A DNA stretch of 64,000 nucleotides from Plantago ovata (GCA_028274465.1 CM051458.1:70650885-70714884), one strand, 5' to 3'; counted from the first letter of the stretch, positions 21,816 through 35,501 are shown. The notes: generated from the letters alone by a model not told the origin. Numbers and translations are program-made.

Positions 21816-24800
21816 AACCCCCTTGGTCGATCCGATCACGGGAGGATGCTCACTCTGGAGGAACTCAACGCGAGGAAATCCGCACTTGATGCTCAGATAG
21901 AGACTCTACGAGGAACTGTCCAAGAGAGAGAGCAGACCAGATCCGAGCCCTTTGTGCGAGAGATTAGAACCACAGCCAAATTGGAAAGGGTTCCCCCACC
22001 TTCGAAAGCTATGATGGAACAAGTTGTCCGAAGGACTACTTGTGAAGTGTGGCACTAAAATGGACGCTTAGGTCATGATCAAGGACCAAGCACTCCTCTT
22101 CCCGGCTAACCTCTCCGGGGAAGCCATGAAGTGGTGGTCGCGCCTCCCTCACCATCCATCAAGTCATTATAGAGATCTCTGCAAGGAGTTTCTAAGCGTT
22201 TCGAGAAGTGATGAACGCCAAGAGACGAGTGAGGTACTTGGCGAAATTGTTCAGAGAAACAACGAGACTTGAGGGACTTCATCAATCGCTTTCATGAAGC
22301 AGCCCTCCAAGTCGAAGATCACTCGATCAATGAGAGGAAAGAATATTTGTATGGTAACACTACCAACATCAAATTCCAAGATGTACTCTCAGCATCGTGT
22401 GTGGAGAATGAAGCACAACTTGCCAAAGTTTGCAAGGATTTCCTCGAGGCCGAGGAATTCCGAAAAACGTCACCGTGAGAACCAATCTTCCCAAGGAAAA
22501 GGGAAAGAAAAGAAAAGAGAAGGAGTACCCTCCTCGCCCCCAAAATCCCGGGAAGCAAGGAAAGAGCAAAAATTTGGGGTTGATCAAGGAGGGCAACTCT
22601 AGAAATGATTTCAGAGACAAGAGTCTCCTCCTAGAAGGTCACCTCCAAGACGATATAGCAACTACACAAACTTAATAGGCCAAGATCCGACATCTTGAAC
22701 TATATAGTCTCGAGGAAGCTAGACGTCTCGTGGCCACCCCCGATTAAGGAAAATCAAAGGAACAAGAGCTCGGAAAAATTTTGCAAGTTTCACAAGGGAA
22801 AGGGCACACCTCCGATGAGTGTGTCGAGCTCAAAAACGAATTGAGAGGATGATACGTAACGGTCAATTGGTTAGCTACTCATCCGAAGGAGGAACCTCTG
22901 GCACTCCTCCCTCCACCACCTGGGAGTGGGAGCAGCACCTTACCAAGGAAACCCTCAGGACGACGACATTCATAATTACAACAATTATGAGAACCGCCCC
23001 GTGAATGGAAGCATCCACACTCTCACAATTGCGGGAGGACCCGCGGGGGCGACACTCGTAATCAAAGGAGATTACGGCGGACAACCTTAGGGTCCGAGAT
23101 GTGAAGTATGCTCAAGCCGCACGACCGGGACCAATGTTATCTCTTTCGATGATAGCGAGATACCTCTGAAGCATGCCGGAGGAGGGAACATCTATGATCC
23201 TTGCGTCCCACTTGTAGTTTCCTTGGATGTTCAATCATACAAGTTAGGAAGAATCCTCGTCGACACCGGTGCTCGGCAACTTGATTTTCACCGGAACCTT
23301 GAAAAGGATGCAAATGAACCCAAGGGAAGGGCTCAGAGAAGTGAGGAGCGCATTGGTAGGGTTTGGAGGACAACCTATCATGCCACTCGGAATGATCAAC
23401 CTCACGGTGTCAATGGGTAGCGCTCCTAGACGAGTGACCAACAAGTTCCTTTTGTGGTCGTCGATATGCCATTTGATTATTTTGCAGTCCTAGGCCGACC
23501 CGTCTCTCTCAATTCCGAGCCGTAGTGTCCACGGTCCACAACAAGTTGAAGTTCCCCACTCCTTGGGAATTGGACAAGAAGTAGGAGACATACGAGAAGC
23601 ATGGGAATGCTACACCATGTCCCAAGTTCACTTCTAGGGTTGCAATCGGAGAACCAACCCCGGGCAATCATCCGAGGAGACACCCCTGTTCACAATGCGC
23701 CTTATCGTTTCTACACGGTTCGGCGAGTGAAGAGAAAGTCAAAAAAGCCAGTCCGTCACTTAGGCGAAGAAAAGCAATCATGAAGAAAGACAAGGATACT
23801 CTAGTAGGAGCTTTTAAGGAGCTCGAGGAGTATCAAGTGATTCCACCAGTCCCACCCTCTTCCAAAAAGAAGAAATTCTTTGAGGAAAACAAATTGAAGC
23901 AAGAGAAGCCCTAGAAGAAATCCAAATTGTCGAAGGAAGTGCCGACAAGGTCACAAAAATCGGCACCGAGATGACTACTGAAGTCAGGATGAAACTCATC
24001 CAATGTTGAAGGATAACAACGATATCTTCGCGTGGAGTACCGAGGACCTCAAGGGGATCGACCCACGTGTCGCGTTCACCGTCTGAACGTAGACCCGTCG
24101 ATCACCCACATCAGAGAAAAGCGAAGAGACTTCAGTGCGGAAGATAATGCCATCATAGAAGCGGAAGTCCAAAGACTTCTTAAGGCCGGCCACATCAAGG
24201 AGGTGAGATACTCCGATTGGTATGCAATGTGGTCCTCGTGGAGAAAGGTCCGGGAAATGGCGAATGTGCAACAATTTCACAAGGCTCAACAAGTTTTGCC
24301 CGAAGGATCCATACCCTCTCCCACGGATCGACCAACTGGTCGATTCCACCGCTGATGCGCCCTCCTGAGTTTCATGGATGCATACCAGGGCTTCTACCAG
24401 GTCAAAATGGCCAAAGATGATGTGCCTAAGACTGCCTTCTTCGCTAATGGCAATGTGTATTGCTTCAACGTGATGCCATTTGGTCTTAAGAACGCCGGAG
24501 CGACCTATCAGAGGTTGGTTAACAAAATGTTCAAGAAGAGCTGGGTAAAACAATGGAAGTATATGTCGATGACATGCTCGTCAAGAGCAAAACCGAGGAG
24601 CAACATGTAGGTTACCTGGCAAAATGCTTCTCAATCTTGAGAAAGTATGGCATGAAGCTCAACCCGGCGAAGTGTACCTTTGGAGTCAAAGGGGGGAAGT
24701 TCCTCGGTTACATGGTGACAGAAAGAGGAATAGAAGCAAACCCGAAAAGATAAAGGCCATCCTCGATCTTCCCCAACCTCAATCCATCAATGAGGTGCAG

Positions 24801-27300
24801 CAATTGGTCGGAAAATCAATTGCATTGAGTAGATTCATCTCGAGGTCGGCCGAGAAAAATCTACCTTTTTTCAAAGTGCTAAGAAAGAGCAGCCACTTCC
24901 AATGGACAAAGGAGTGCGAGGAAGCCTTCGAGAAGCTGAAAGAATACCTACTCGCTCCTCCACTATTGTCGAAACCCGTAGAAGGAGAGGTACTCTATTT
25001 ATACCTAACAGCGATTGGGGAAGCTATCAGCTCGGTCTTGGTACGAATCCAAGGGAACGACCACTTGCCCATCTACTACTTGAGCAAAGTACTTGCCGGG
25101 GCTGAAACGCGGTACATGGATATCGAGAGGCTTTCCTTTGCCCTCGTTTATACTGCAAGAAGGTTAAAACCCTACTTTGGTGCTCACAAGGTTGTAGTCT
25201 TGACAAAGCAACCTCTTAAGCAAGTCCTCGGAAAACCCGAAAATTCGGGAAGAATGGCAAGATGGGCGATCGAGTTAAGTGAGTACGACATCGACTATCA
25301 AGCACCTGTGGCCAAGAAAGCACAAGTCATCGCCGACTTCCTCGTAGAGTACCCCTCAAAAGGAACTTCAGAGGAAAACTCTTCGGAAACAAAGAGTGCT
25401 ATGATGATGGTCGAAGACCAACCCCAGCAGAACAACCTCATGCAAGCTCTGGAAGACGCTTTAAAAGAGATTAAAGCGATGTCCCAAACCAAAAGAAAAA
25501 GGCATGAAGTGTTCCTGGCTGAGAAAATCGACGAGCCAAAGGGTGCGGAGACCGTCTCTCCAAAACCCAAAGAATTAGTCGACCATGGAGACGTCTGGAT
25601 TCTTCATGTTGATGGATCCTCATCAAAAAAAAAAATGGCGGGATAGGAATATACTTCAAGAGTCCTGGAGGGGCTGAACTCGAGTACGCCGTTACTCTTA
25701 GTTTCCCGGTCTCAAACAATGAAGCAGAATATGAAGCCATCCTCATAGCTCTGCGTATGGCAAAGTCATTGGAAGTGAAGAAGCTACATCTCTTCACTGA
25801 TTCCCAACTGGCCGAGAAGCAAATCTCGGGGAAATTCAGAACCAAGAAGGACTCACTGGCTGAGTACAAGAGCGCCATCACTGAAGAAATCCAAAAATTC
25901 AAAAGTTGTGAGATTGAAAAATTCTCGAGGGATCTCAATCAAAGGGCAGATGCCCTATCAAAGTATGCTTCAGCCTCCGGAGGAGTTGATACCCGGAACG
26001 TGATACTTATGAGAATCAACGCATCATCTTTGTGGTCATCAAAGCCAAACGTCTTGGCAATTGACGATCAACCGAGTTGGATGCAAGAGATAACTACATA
26101 TCTCAAAATGGAAGCCTTCCTCGTGACAAGGCTGAAGCGAGGAGAATCAAGGGAAAATCTCCCCGATACATCATGCAAGGAGACTACTTGTACAAAAGGT
26201 CTTTCGAGGGAGTCTACTTGAGATGCGTCGCCGAGCATGAAGTTCAAAAACTTCTAGGAGAGATGCATCGAGGAAGTTGCGGAGACCATGCCGGAGGAAG
26301 AACCCTCGCGCAAAAAGTTATTCGACAAGGATACTACTGGCCCACTGTTCGCGAAGACGCTGCCCAATTTGTGAGAAAATGCGAAGAGTGTCAAATGCAC
26401 GCGAATTTGATCAACGTCCCGGCGAAACCTCTCATGCCCATCACCATCACTTGCCCTTTCGGCATATGGGGCATCGACATAGTCGGTCCTTTCCCAAGAG
26501 GCACGGGTCAAAAGAAGTTCATCATTGTTGCAGTCGAATACTTTAGCAAGTGGGCGAAAGTTGAAGCAGTATCTACCATCACCGAACAAAGAGTGATGAA
26601 CTTTGTATGGAGGAACATCGTGTGTCCATTTGGCCTGCCAAGAGTCCTCATCTCGGATAATGGTGCTCAATTTTGTGGCCAAAGATTCAACGAATGGTGC
26701 AAGGAAATGAAGATTGAGAGGAGGTATACCTCTGTAGGACATCCTCAATCCAATGGGCAAACAGAGGCCGTCAACAAGATACTCGTCAACAACTTGCAGA
26801 AGAGGTTCGCCACCAACAAGGACTGGGTCGACGAGCTTGATGGAGTGGTGTGGGCATACCGCACTACTTCAAAAACGGCTACGAGAGAGACTCCCTTCTC
26901 GCTAGTTTACGGGTCCGAGGCGGTTATACCAGCAGAAGTGGCAGTAGAAACCCTCAGAATCCAAGGGTATCAACCCGAGGACAATCATACAGAGAGACTC
27001 TTCGACCTGGAGACAGTCAGTGAAGCGAGGACCAACGCCTTGGCCAACATCCTCAGATATCAAGCATTGATCGCGAAGACCTACAACAAAGGCGTAAGAG
27101 AGAGAGACTTCCAAGTAGGAGACCTAGTACTCCGAAGAGCAGACATCCTGGGCAAAGTTGGGAAGATGCAACCCAATTGGGAAGGCCCCTACAAGATAAT
27201 TGAAGCAAGGTCCAATGGAAGTTATCGTCTTCAAGACATGGAGGGAAGAGTATTAAAGAACCCATGGAATACTTCTAACCTCCAGAGATTCTACGCTTGA
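21816..27300 (+). pseudogene. TAT1 gag-pol region, second copy, to the integrase end
   Basis: Repeats gag, protease and RT, then reads more cleanly through RNase H (YYLSKVLAGAETRY) and a second, archaeal-type RNase H near 25590-25970 (WILHVDGSSS, NNEAEYEAIL, LFTDSQLAEKQI, LNQRADALSK), a mark of the Tat lineage. Integrase has the HHCC zinc region (EMHRGSCGDHAGG, CEECQMH), catalytic core GIWGIDIVGPFP, LISDNGAQF and GQTEAVNKIL, and a C-terminal GPYKI module, ending NLQRFYA at 27300. The first part carries many apparent breaks near the gap; the later part has few. Confidence 0.9.
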
Positions 27301-27516
27301 GTTGTGGGGAGAAAAAGCTTTTTGAAAAAACCCATGTGAAATGCCCATAGACCGAGAAGGATTCCTCACTGGTTCAAGTGAGAGGTACCTCTCGTTTTTG
27401 TTAAGAAGTTGTTGTAAGCAAGCCGGCCGAGGAGCCCCCATTGTAATTGCATTTCCGACAAATCAATACAATGTCTATCTTTCAACAAGAAAATGTTCAA
27501 GTATAGAACTACTATA
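27301..27516 (+). other. TAT1 spacer after integrase
   Basis: A non-coding stretch between the integrase end and the COP4 insertion. The last five bases CTATA are the left copy of the COP4 target duplication. No gene seen. Confidence 0.75.
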
Positions 27517-29601
27517 TGTAAGAAAATATTGTCAGAGTTACCCCTAGGGTACGCAGCGGAATTTTAAAAATTTTCTTAACATACCGGTTAATTGATTATG
27601 CATATGTCGTATATATATAAACACGTCAATTAGAAGACTAACCTTACTTCCAAAGCAGCTTCCAAGTCTTCGTAATATTCCGGTGTATCTTCTCCTTCGT
27701 CGAAGTCGAAGATATCTACAATACTCTGTATATCTGCAAGACAATAAGAGTTAGTTTCCAGCTCCTAGAACCTCAACCTTGGTATCCACGGATGAACAGC
27801 CTATCGGAAGAATGCTAGGATCTTCTTTATGTGACCAAGAAGACGGGGCGGCAATTCCCTCCGGTGGAGGTGTGCGCGCGCGTGGCTTAAGGAGAGGAGG
27901 TGAGAGTTTTTATTTTCTCTAAGAAAACTGGGTAGGAAGACTGTGATCAAATCGCATGTAACCGTATCTAAAACTCTCTCCAATAGTATACTATATATAG
28001 TAGTCTATAGAAGCCTAAAGCATAAGCAATTAGACTTCGTAAAGGAATAAGAATCTAATTCTTATCGCACAAGGAAACCAATATCAAGTCTAGATTCATT
28101 CCCAATCAAATGAAAACTCAGGAAAATCTAACTTATCCCTTGGACTTCTAATAGAGGAAGGAGTCGAACTCCTTCCCCTATTCTACCACGCGCGCGCGCG
28201 CGCCTGTCCTACGGGACGTGGGTCCCACTTTTGGGACCCACATATATTTCTAAGGCAATCCAAACTCCAAGTAGATTTTTCCCAAGTGCATATGTTAATT
28301 CTAAATTAACATATCCTTTACAATCAAACCTCCATTATATTTCCAAACTATAATCTTTAATTGTATTTACATAAAATACAATTAATTAGCCAATTCAATT
28401 AATAATTCCAAATCATTAATTGAGCCACCAATTATTAGAATTAATTCCAAATCAATTATAATCCATCTATCACAATTAATTCCAAATTAATTGCGATTCC
28501 ATCTTCAAGGATATTCTGATAGGCTGAATCACCACATGGTGTGACCCATAGGGCCTCACCGTATGAAGCAAGTCCTAGACTAGGCAACATGGAATTCCTA
28601 GACGGTTCCATTTGCAGTATTAATACGCGATGACGTTTGAGAGGTTTCTCAAAGCTAACCCTTTCGTTGCGAAGCATGTTGCGCTCAACACGGCGATGGT
28701 AACGTCCCTTCTTCTGATTTGCTCGGATGTATCTAGGATCGATGAAGTGTCTATCCCAATAATACATCCACGGGCGTCTCAGGGAGTTGTTTGGTTAAGA
28801 TATACTTATGACCATCATAATATATCATTTGCACTGGCCAATGACTTTACCAACACAACTATGCAGACTACGAGCAATGCTCTCCTGTGCTACACTTGAG
28901 AGATGAATCCTTCACAGAATCACTTATCACCCCCATTTGTATTTAGCCATAATCCTGGATCGTGTCTTAGGTCAACTGCTTATTCAGAGCTGACATCGAC
29001 GGGTCCACCAAGGATATGGAGCAACAAATGTGATGATAAAGTCCTGTAAGTACAAAGGACGAATGGCGTCACTTCGACAACTCACCGGTTCCCATCGACA
29101 CATTCGGTGTAGAGTATACATCGATGGGAGTGTCCGGTGGGTACTTCCATTGTTCGATAAAGCTTCTTCGAACAACTATGCGCAGTTATGAGAACGTTCC
29201 TTGATTGTCCAATAATCCGTTCCGTGGCCGTGGGATCGGCTCACACTTGCTCCAACAAGTATAACCTCCACGCATACTAGTCTTGTCAGGTTCATTCAGA
29301 CCCCCACATCCGAGATGTACCACGACTAGGGTGAGTTTGGGATAGATGATAACTCACATAGCTCCCACTAACTGTGTGATCGGTCATCTATCCGAGGGGA
29401 CATGTTCAGTATCTATACAGACAGCAATATAGATATGACATGCTGCAGCCTGGTGTAATAAAAATATGAAAGCGATACTCAACAGTAAAAATGAAACAAA
29501 CATATATTATATTACGTTGACCTGTGTAATAGTACATATATGTCATCTACAAGGGCACTATGCCCTTAGTAAGGACTGTCTCTAGGACATATACACTATC
29601 A
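27517..29601 (-). repeat. COP4 3' LTR (left side)
   Basis: Runs from TGTAAGAAAATA to CACTATCA as read on the plus strand. The purine tract CCAAGTGGGAGAT (minus strand, 29602-29614) abuts it. It holds the TACTATATATAGTA box (27989-28002), the alternating GC run near 28190-28204 and the GTGGGTCCCA palindrome just beyond. Confidence 0.95.
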
Positions 29602-29615
29602 ATCTCCCACTTGGA

Positions 29616-32600
29616 CTAGAGCCAGTCACCTTTATGCCTAATGCCCAGATTAGCATAATTTCTTAAGTGGACTTCCACTGATAAGACCTTGGTGAAAGGA
29701 TCTGCCACGTTGTCCGTGGTTGAGACACGTTCTATACTAACTTCTCCTCTATCTATAATCTCACGTATAACGTGATATTTTCTAAGTACATGTTTGTTCT
29801 TGTTTGTAGATCTAGGCTCCCTAGCTTGAGCGACGGCGCCCGTATTGTCACAATAAATCGTTATTGGACTGGGAGCAGGAACAACCCTCAATTCCTTCAA
29901 GAACTCTGAAATCCAGACAGCTTCTTTCGATGCTTCTGATGCAGCAATGTACTCGGCCTCTGTGGATGAGTCAGCAATCGTGGCTTGCTTAGAGCTCTTC
30001 CAACAGACAGCTCCTCCGTTCAATTTGAATACGTATCCTGTCTGTGACTTAAAGTCATCAGGATCTGATTCAAATCCAGCGTCGACATACCCAGACATCT
30101 TCAATTCTGGTTCTCCACCAAACACCAAGAACATCTCTTTAGTCCGTCTAAGGTACTTAAGAATGTTCTTCACAGCAGTCCAGTGAGGTACTCCTGGATT
30201 CTGTTGGTGTCGACAAGTTACACTAAGCGCATATGCCACATCGGGCCTTGTGCAGTTCATTGCATACATTATAGACCCTACTGCCGAAGCATAGGGCACA
30301 CGACTCATTGCATTTCTTTCTTCATCAGTTTTAGGACCATCCTTAACTGATAAGACAATCCCATGCCTAGCTGGGAGAAAGCCTCTCTTTGAGTCGTCCA
30401 TCTTATAACGCTTCAGTATTTTGTCGATGTAGGTGGACTGTGTCATTCCCAACATCCTCTTCGATCTATCTCTAAAGATCTTGATCCCTAGGATGTAGTT
30501 CGCTTCACCCAAGTCCTTCATCGAGAAGGTACTTGATAACCAAACTTTAGTCTCTTCTAGCATAGAGACATTGTTTCCCATGATCAAAATGTCATCTACA
30601 TAAATGATCATGAAAACAACTCCTTTGTCGCTGTGTCTCGCATAGACACAGGGATCTTCCTTGCTCTGATGAAGTCAAACGATTTGACAGCTTCATCAAA
30701 GCGGATATTCCAGCTCCTTAACGCTTGCTTTAGCCCATAGATGGATCTTTGTAATTTGCATACATCAGTTGGCCTGGTTTTACTAATAAAACCTTCCGGC
30801 TGTACCATATAGACCTCTTCCTCAAGGTTGACATTGAGGAAGGCTATCTTTACATCCATCTGCCAGATTTCATAATCATAGTAGGCAGCTATCGCAAGTA
30901 GAATTCGAATGGACTTGAATTTTGCTACTGGTGAAAAGGTTTCATCGTAATCGATGTCATACCTTTGCGTGTAGCCTTTTGCCACAAGCCTAGCTTTGTG
31001 CGTTTGTACCTTGCCATCGGCATCTGTCTTTCGTTTAAAGACCCATTTGCACCCAATTGGTCTAACCCCTTGGGGCAAGTCTACCAAGTTCCAAACTTGG
31101 TTTTGGTACATTGAATCCATTTCTAATTCCATGGCCTCTTGCCATTGTCTGAGTCAATATCAATTATTGCCTCTTTGTAGGTCTCGGGATCTTCCCGATC
31201 TGATAAACCGACATCAAGTTCACTGATGTCTTCTATCATAAGGCTTTGTGCTTCTGAGGTCCTCTAAGGATCCTCTTCGACCTACGGAGCTCGAATTGTT
31301 CTGGTGCTTTTCTTTTCTGGCTTCGTGTAACACGAACATTATCAGTGGGTACTGATGCAGCTGGTCGTTGGGCGCGACCCTGTTCCCTTGCGGGAGGCTT
31401 CTCTTGTGCAACTTGTTGCACAGGTTGGTTGACAACGGGTTCTACAGGTGTGGTTTCAACTGTTGATCTAATCACAGGACTCCCACTGACTATGACATGC
31501 CTAGCAAGTGTCATATCATCACCCTTGTCTGCTTCGAAAGCTCCCACTGAACTTGAGTCCAAATCAGAAGATTTAAAGACCTCATGTTCGCGCGTGTCAA
31601 AGTCTTGAATTTCTTCAAGTTCTATCATATCATCTAACCTCTCTTTTTCGAGGTATTCAGCTTCTAAAAACTTCACGTTTCTAGACACGATCACCTTGTG
31701 ATCTTCAGCATGATAGAATTCATAGCCTCTCGTCTGACGAGGATAGCCTATGAAATATACTTTGACACCCTTGGCATCTAACTTATCAGTGAGCATCAGC
31801 TTGACTATCGCAGGACAGCCCCAAGGTCTAAGATAGCCTAATGAAGGCTTCTTTCCCTTCCATAACTCATAAGGAGTTTTCTCCACTGATTTAGATGGTA
31901 CACGGTTCAGAATGTAGATTGCAGTTTGTAATGCATATCCCCACAGATACTTTGGAAGAGTCAAGAATCCAATCATTGATCTTACCATGTCTAACAGGGT
32001 TCGATTCCTCCTCTCAGACACACCGTTTAACTGTGGTGTTCCAGGAGGGGTCCATTGCGATTGGATCCCATTTTCCTTCAAGTAATCGATAAATTCTTTA
32101 CTAAGGTATTCACCTCCTCGATCCGATCGAAGAGTGACTATCCTTAGGTTCAATTCATTCTCGACCTCATTCCTAAACTCCTTGAATTTCCCAAAGGTCT
32201 CGGATTTATTCTTCATAAGAAAGATATATCCATACCTTGAGAAATCGTCAGTAAAGGTAACGAAGTAAGGATAACCCCCACGCGCATGGACTTTAAACGG
32301 TCCACATACATCGGTATGTATGAGCTCTAAGCAGCGAGTGGCACGAACACCTTGTCCAACAAAAGGCTTGTTCGTCATCTTACCCTTAACACAAGATTCA
32401 CATGTACCATATGATTCGAAATCAAATGGTTCTAAGTAGTCCAACTTCCTTAGTCTTTGAATCCGTGTTTCATTGATATGGCCTAGCCTACAATGCCATA
32501 GATAAGATGGATTATTCTTCTTACTTGAAGACGGTTGTTTGTTATGTATTTGAAATAAAGGTTGACTACTTTCTAAAATATATAAACCATTCACCAAGCG

Positions 32601-33836
32601 AGCCTTTCCGTAATACTCATCATTTAATGAAAAATAACAAGTATTATTCGCAAATCGAAAGGAAAAACCCATATTGTCTAACAATGGAATGGAAATAATA
32701 TTTCTGACAATGGATGGAACAAAATAAACATTATCAAGTTCTAAAAATTGTCCCGAAGGTAAATCTATCTTGTTGCGTCCAACGCGTTTGGCTTCAACTG
32801 GATTGCCGTTCCCAACATGCAAGTCGATTTCACCTCGCTTGACTAGCCTGTGATCAATTAGCCCCTACACATTATTACAAATGTGTGAGCCACAGGCTGT
32901 ATCTAATACCCAACCATTGGAGTCAAAAGTAGTCATGTTCATTTCAATAACAAACATACCTGAGCCAGAAGCTGATGACTTCCTGGCCTGATCTGCCCTA
33001 AGCTTAGGGCAATCTTTCTTCCAATGTCCTTTCTGCTTATAGAAAAGACATTCATCTGTGCGCACCGTTCCGCTTCTCTTGAACTTCCTTTTCTGGTTCG
33101 GGCGCTTAGGCTTATCACTCCAAGTGTTAGCCTTGGCTCCCGACTTTCCCTTACCCTTAGCACCTTTGCTTTTCGGGTTCGAGTTAGACGGTTGCCCAAC
33201 AAGCATGATCGACTTTTCCTTCTTAGGAAGAGTTTGATCATATGTCTTCAGCAGATTATGGAGTTCAGGCAGTGTTACGTCCTTCGCATTCATCGTGTAA
33301 TTAATGATGAACTGCGAATACGAACTCGGCAATGATTGAAGGACAAAGATCACCATGATCTTATTCTCTAGCTTAACGCCGGCATTGGCAAGCTTTTCAA
33401 AGAGACCAATCATTTTGAGAACATGCTCAGACATGTTCCCTCCTTCACTGAGCTTGCATCTGTGTATGTCTTTGATCAAATCAAATTCAACACTTCTAGC
33501 TGTCGTCTTAAAGAGCGACTCAAGATGTTTCAACATCTCATACGGCAACATGCTTTCATGTTGCCTCTGCAGCTCATTGCTCATTGCCGCCAGCATAATA
33601 CACTGCGCGGACTTAGCATCCTCAAGATGCTTATCAGACCTTGCCTTGTTGGCTTGATTCCAAGCAGCAACCTGATCGGCAGTCTGATTTTCGGGGCACA
33701 CGGGAATGACCTCGTCCAAGACGTACTCAATCTTTTCGTACCTCAGCACCAAACGTATATTCCTGATCCAATCTAGGAAGTTTGGTCCGGTTAAAATTTG
33801 CTTCTCCAAGACAGCACGGAGCGAGATACTCGCCAT
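29616..33836 (-). pseudogene. COP4 gag-pol region
   Basis: On the minus strand gag begins at the ATG at 33836 (MASISLRAVLEKQ) and shows the UBN2-type core and a knuckle ending GHWKKDCPK. Pol follows with protease-like WVLDTACGSH, GAG-pre-integrase [16 protein letters not shown], an integrase core ([24 protein letters not shown]), RT (CKWVFKRK, FSPVAKFKSIRILLAIAA, YVDDILIMG) and RNase H (SSTEAEYIAASEASKEAVW, DNTGAVAQAREP, KHVLRKYHVIREI), ending GDWL. Domain order PR-IN-RT-RH is that of Ty1/copia. A sublineage is not assigned. The region has about three breaks, so it is not expected to make a complete polyprotein. Confidence 0.92.
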
Positions 33837-33922
33837 ATATAATATCCTAAGGAGAAATAATATAGAACGAAAACAATAAATCAACTATTGAAATATCATT
33901 TCTAAATACACAGTCAACATAA

Positions 33923-34078
33923 CTAAACAACAAGGTCCTTTAGCTGTTCAGCTCCCACTATTTTCACATATGCTTGCCCCCACAACAAACATACGGGTAA
34001 TGTCCAACAAGTTACCGTAGTGGCCAAGATCCAAATCCATATCATGCAATACTCCAACGGGGGCTGGTCGCATAGCAT
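33923..34078 (-). CDS. conserved 51-codon ORF upstream of COP4 gag
   Basis: Same frame and length as 12747-12902, starting MLCDQPPLEY and ending LKDLVV, with one hydrophobic stretch. It ends shortly before gag. Start and stop are shared with the COP3 and COP2 copies. It may be an upstream ORF that affects gag translation, or simple retention of young sequence. Confidence 0.3.
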   Translation of the reverse strand: MLCDQPPLEYCMIWIWILATTVTCWTLPVCLLWGQAYVKIVGAEQLKDLVV

Positions 34079-34084
34079 AATATG
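34038..34084 (-). ncRNA. long conserved hairpin in the COP4 leader
   Basis: Counterpart of 12741-12787. On the minus strand CATATTATGC pairs with GCATGATATG, with one G-U pair in place of A-U. Confidence 0.5.
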
Positions 34085-34330
34085 ACCGGTAGGACTAGTA
34101 AGACTATCCAATTGCGTCACGCAACTCTTGGTTGTTAAATCTAATTTAACCCGATGCCCCACATATTGCACCTATCGAGGTCGCTAGATACAATATGCAG
34201 TAAGTCATAACCATAGGCTTACTCTAATTTGACGATTACTGCGAGTCTCGTAAGACGAGGTCGCCAATACAAGAAAACGCAATGAAAGTTCAAAATTAAA
34301 GCACCCTATGGAAGGCATCTCGGAAATATG

Positions 34331-34354
34331 TATATATATATATATATATATATA
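34331..34354 (-). repeat. TA microsatellite in the COP4 leader
   Basis: About 12 TA units at the same leader position as the much longer tract in COP3 (12336-12495). Confidence 0.9.
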
Positions 34355-34425
34355 AATGTATTTCCGTACTTATATTGGTTGGGGCTTGTAGCTTGAGGGT
34401 TGTTATCAGTCATCTACAAACAAAT

Positions 34426-34593
34426 AAGGGCGCCGCCTACCCATCATGCATGAACGGTCTACACGTAATGGATGTCGCCTATCCATTCTAGTTCTAAACG
34501 CGGTCAAGCATATAATGGGTGCCGCCTACCCATACATAAATATGCGGTCCGATATATAAGAGGGCGCCGCCTACCCTCGCATGCATAGCGGTC
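34426..34593 (-). ncRNA. four tandem stem-loops in the COP4 leader
   Basis: Read on the minus strand, four GACCG-headed units repeat the COP3 array with hairpins GAGGGT/GCCCTC, ATGGGT/ACCCAT, ATGGAT/ATCCAT and TGGGT/GCCCT, each with an AGGCGGC-like loop. The order of units is the same as in COP3, so the array predates these insertions. Confidence 0.7.
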
Positions 34594-35082
34594 GAACGGA
34601 ACGTAAAAACATGGTATTTAAACATGCATTGTCAAACAATAGCATATTGAGCATATGAAACAAGTAGTAGCCTATGTGGATGACAAATGACTTCATAATT
34701 TCATTATGAAAATTATAATCCCATACTTATAATCTCTATGAAATAATTAAAAATTTGGACTAGATTGAATATTCGAAAATTCTATTGACCAAGTAGCAAT
34801 TTTCGAAAACCCGAAAGACTTAATTGTAATTTTAAAAACCTTAGAGGTGTTAAATCTAAAATTCAAAAGTAGAAGGACCAATTTGTAATAAACAATAAAT
34901 TGATAAATTACAAATAAACCCTCTAACTTTATACAAATTAAATTTAACGCCTCTAGTTTAAAACAATTACAATTAAATCATATTTATATTCCAAATATAA
35001 AATTCAATCCTCAAAACTTTCAAAATTCGATTTTGGGTCCAACCCGAAAATATATAAGTTTTTTTTTCTTTTTTTTTATAAA

Positions 35083-35338
35083 ACGTGGGTGTCCCCCCGG
35101 TGCCCGCGGCCCCGGGCACCCGGCGCCCTCGGCACGCGGGCACCGGACGCCGCAGTTGCAGGCGCCCGGGCGCCGGGCGCCTGCTTCCGCAGGCGCTGCC
35201 CGCGGCACGGGCGCCTGCGGTACCGCAGGCGCCCGAGCGCCTGCAGCCGCAGGCGCGGGCGCCTGCGGCACGCAGGCCCCGGGCGACTGGTCACGCAGGC
35301 GGCCGGCCGCCGCTTGCGACGTGCAAGCGGCCCGGTCA
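35083..35338 (-). repeat. GC-rich palindrome block in the COP4 leader
   Basis: Repeats of GCGCCTGCGG, GGGCGCC, CCGCAGGCGC and similar words, flanked by homopolymer T runs and AT-rich sequence. It is the counterpart of 11375-11605 with a different arrangement. Confidence 0.8.
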
Positions 35339-35501
35339 AAAATTATATATATATTAAATTATTTTTTTTTTGAAAAATATAAATTCTAAATTTATATAAA
35401 AAACAAAACTTTTGAAAACGAATTTATCATAGAATCAATTGCATCCACATATCTACGTAATCATACAATATATATACATACGTATATACGTAATCAATTA
35501 A

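Noticed and set aside
17277-26255. True tandem duplication of TAT1 gag-pol
   Set aside because: Boundaries coincide with a 100-N gap and differences cluster toward it, so an assembly artefact is more likely. Not excluded.
28456-28767. A roughly 100-codon open frame in the copia LTRs (also 36460-36771, 742-1056, 45370-45573)
   Set aside because: It lies upstream of the TATA region in U3, starts and ends differ among copies, and the composition resembles no protein. Similarity is explained by LTR identity.
35033-35389. Overlapping Ala/Arg/Pro-rich frames on both strands
   Set aside because: They come from the GC-palindrome block in the copia leader, where stop codons are rare by composition.
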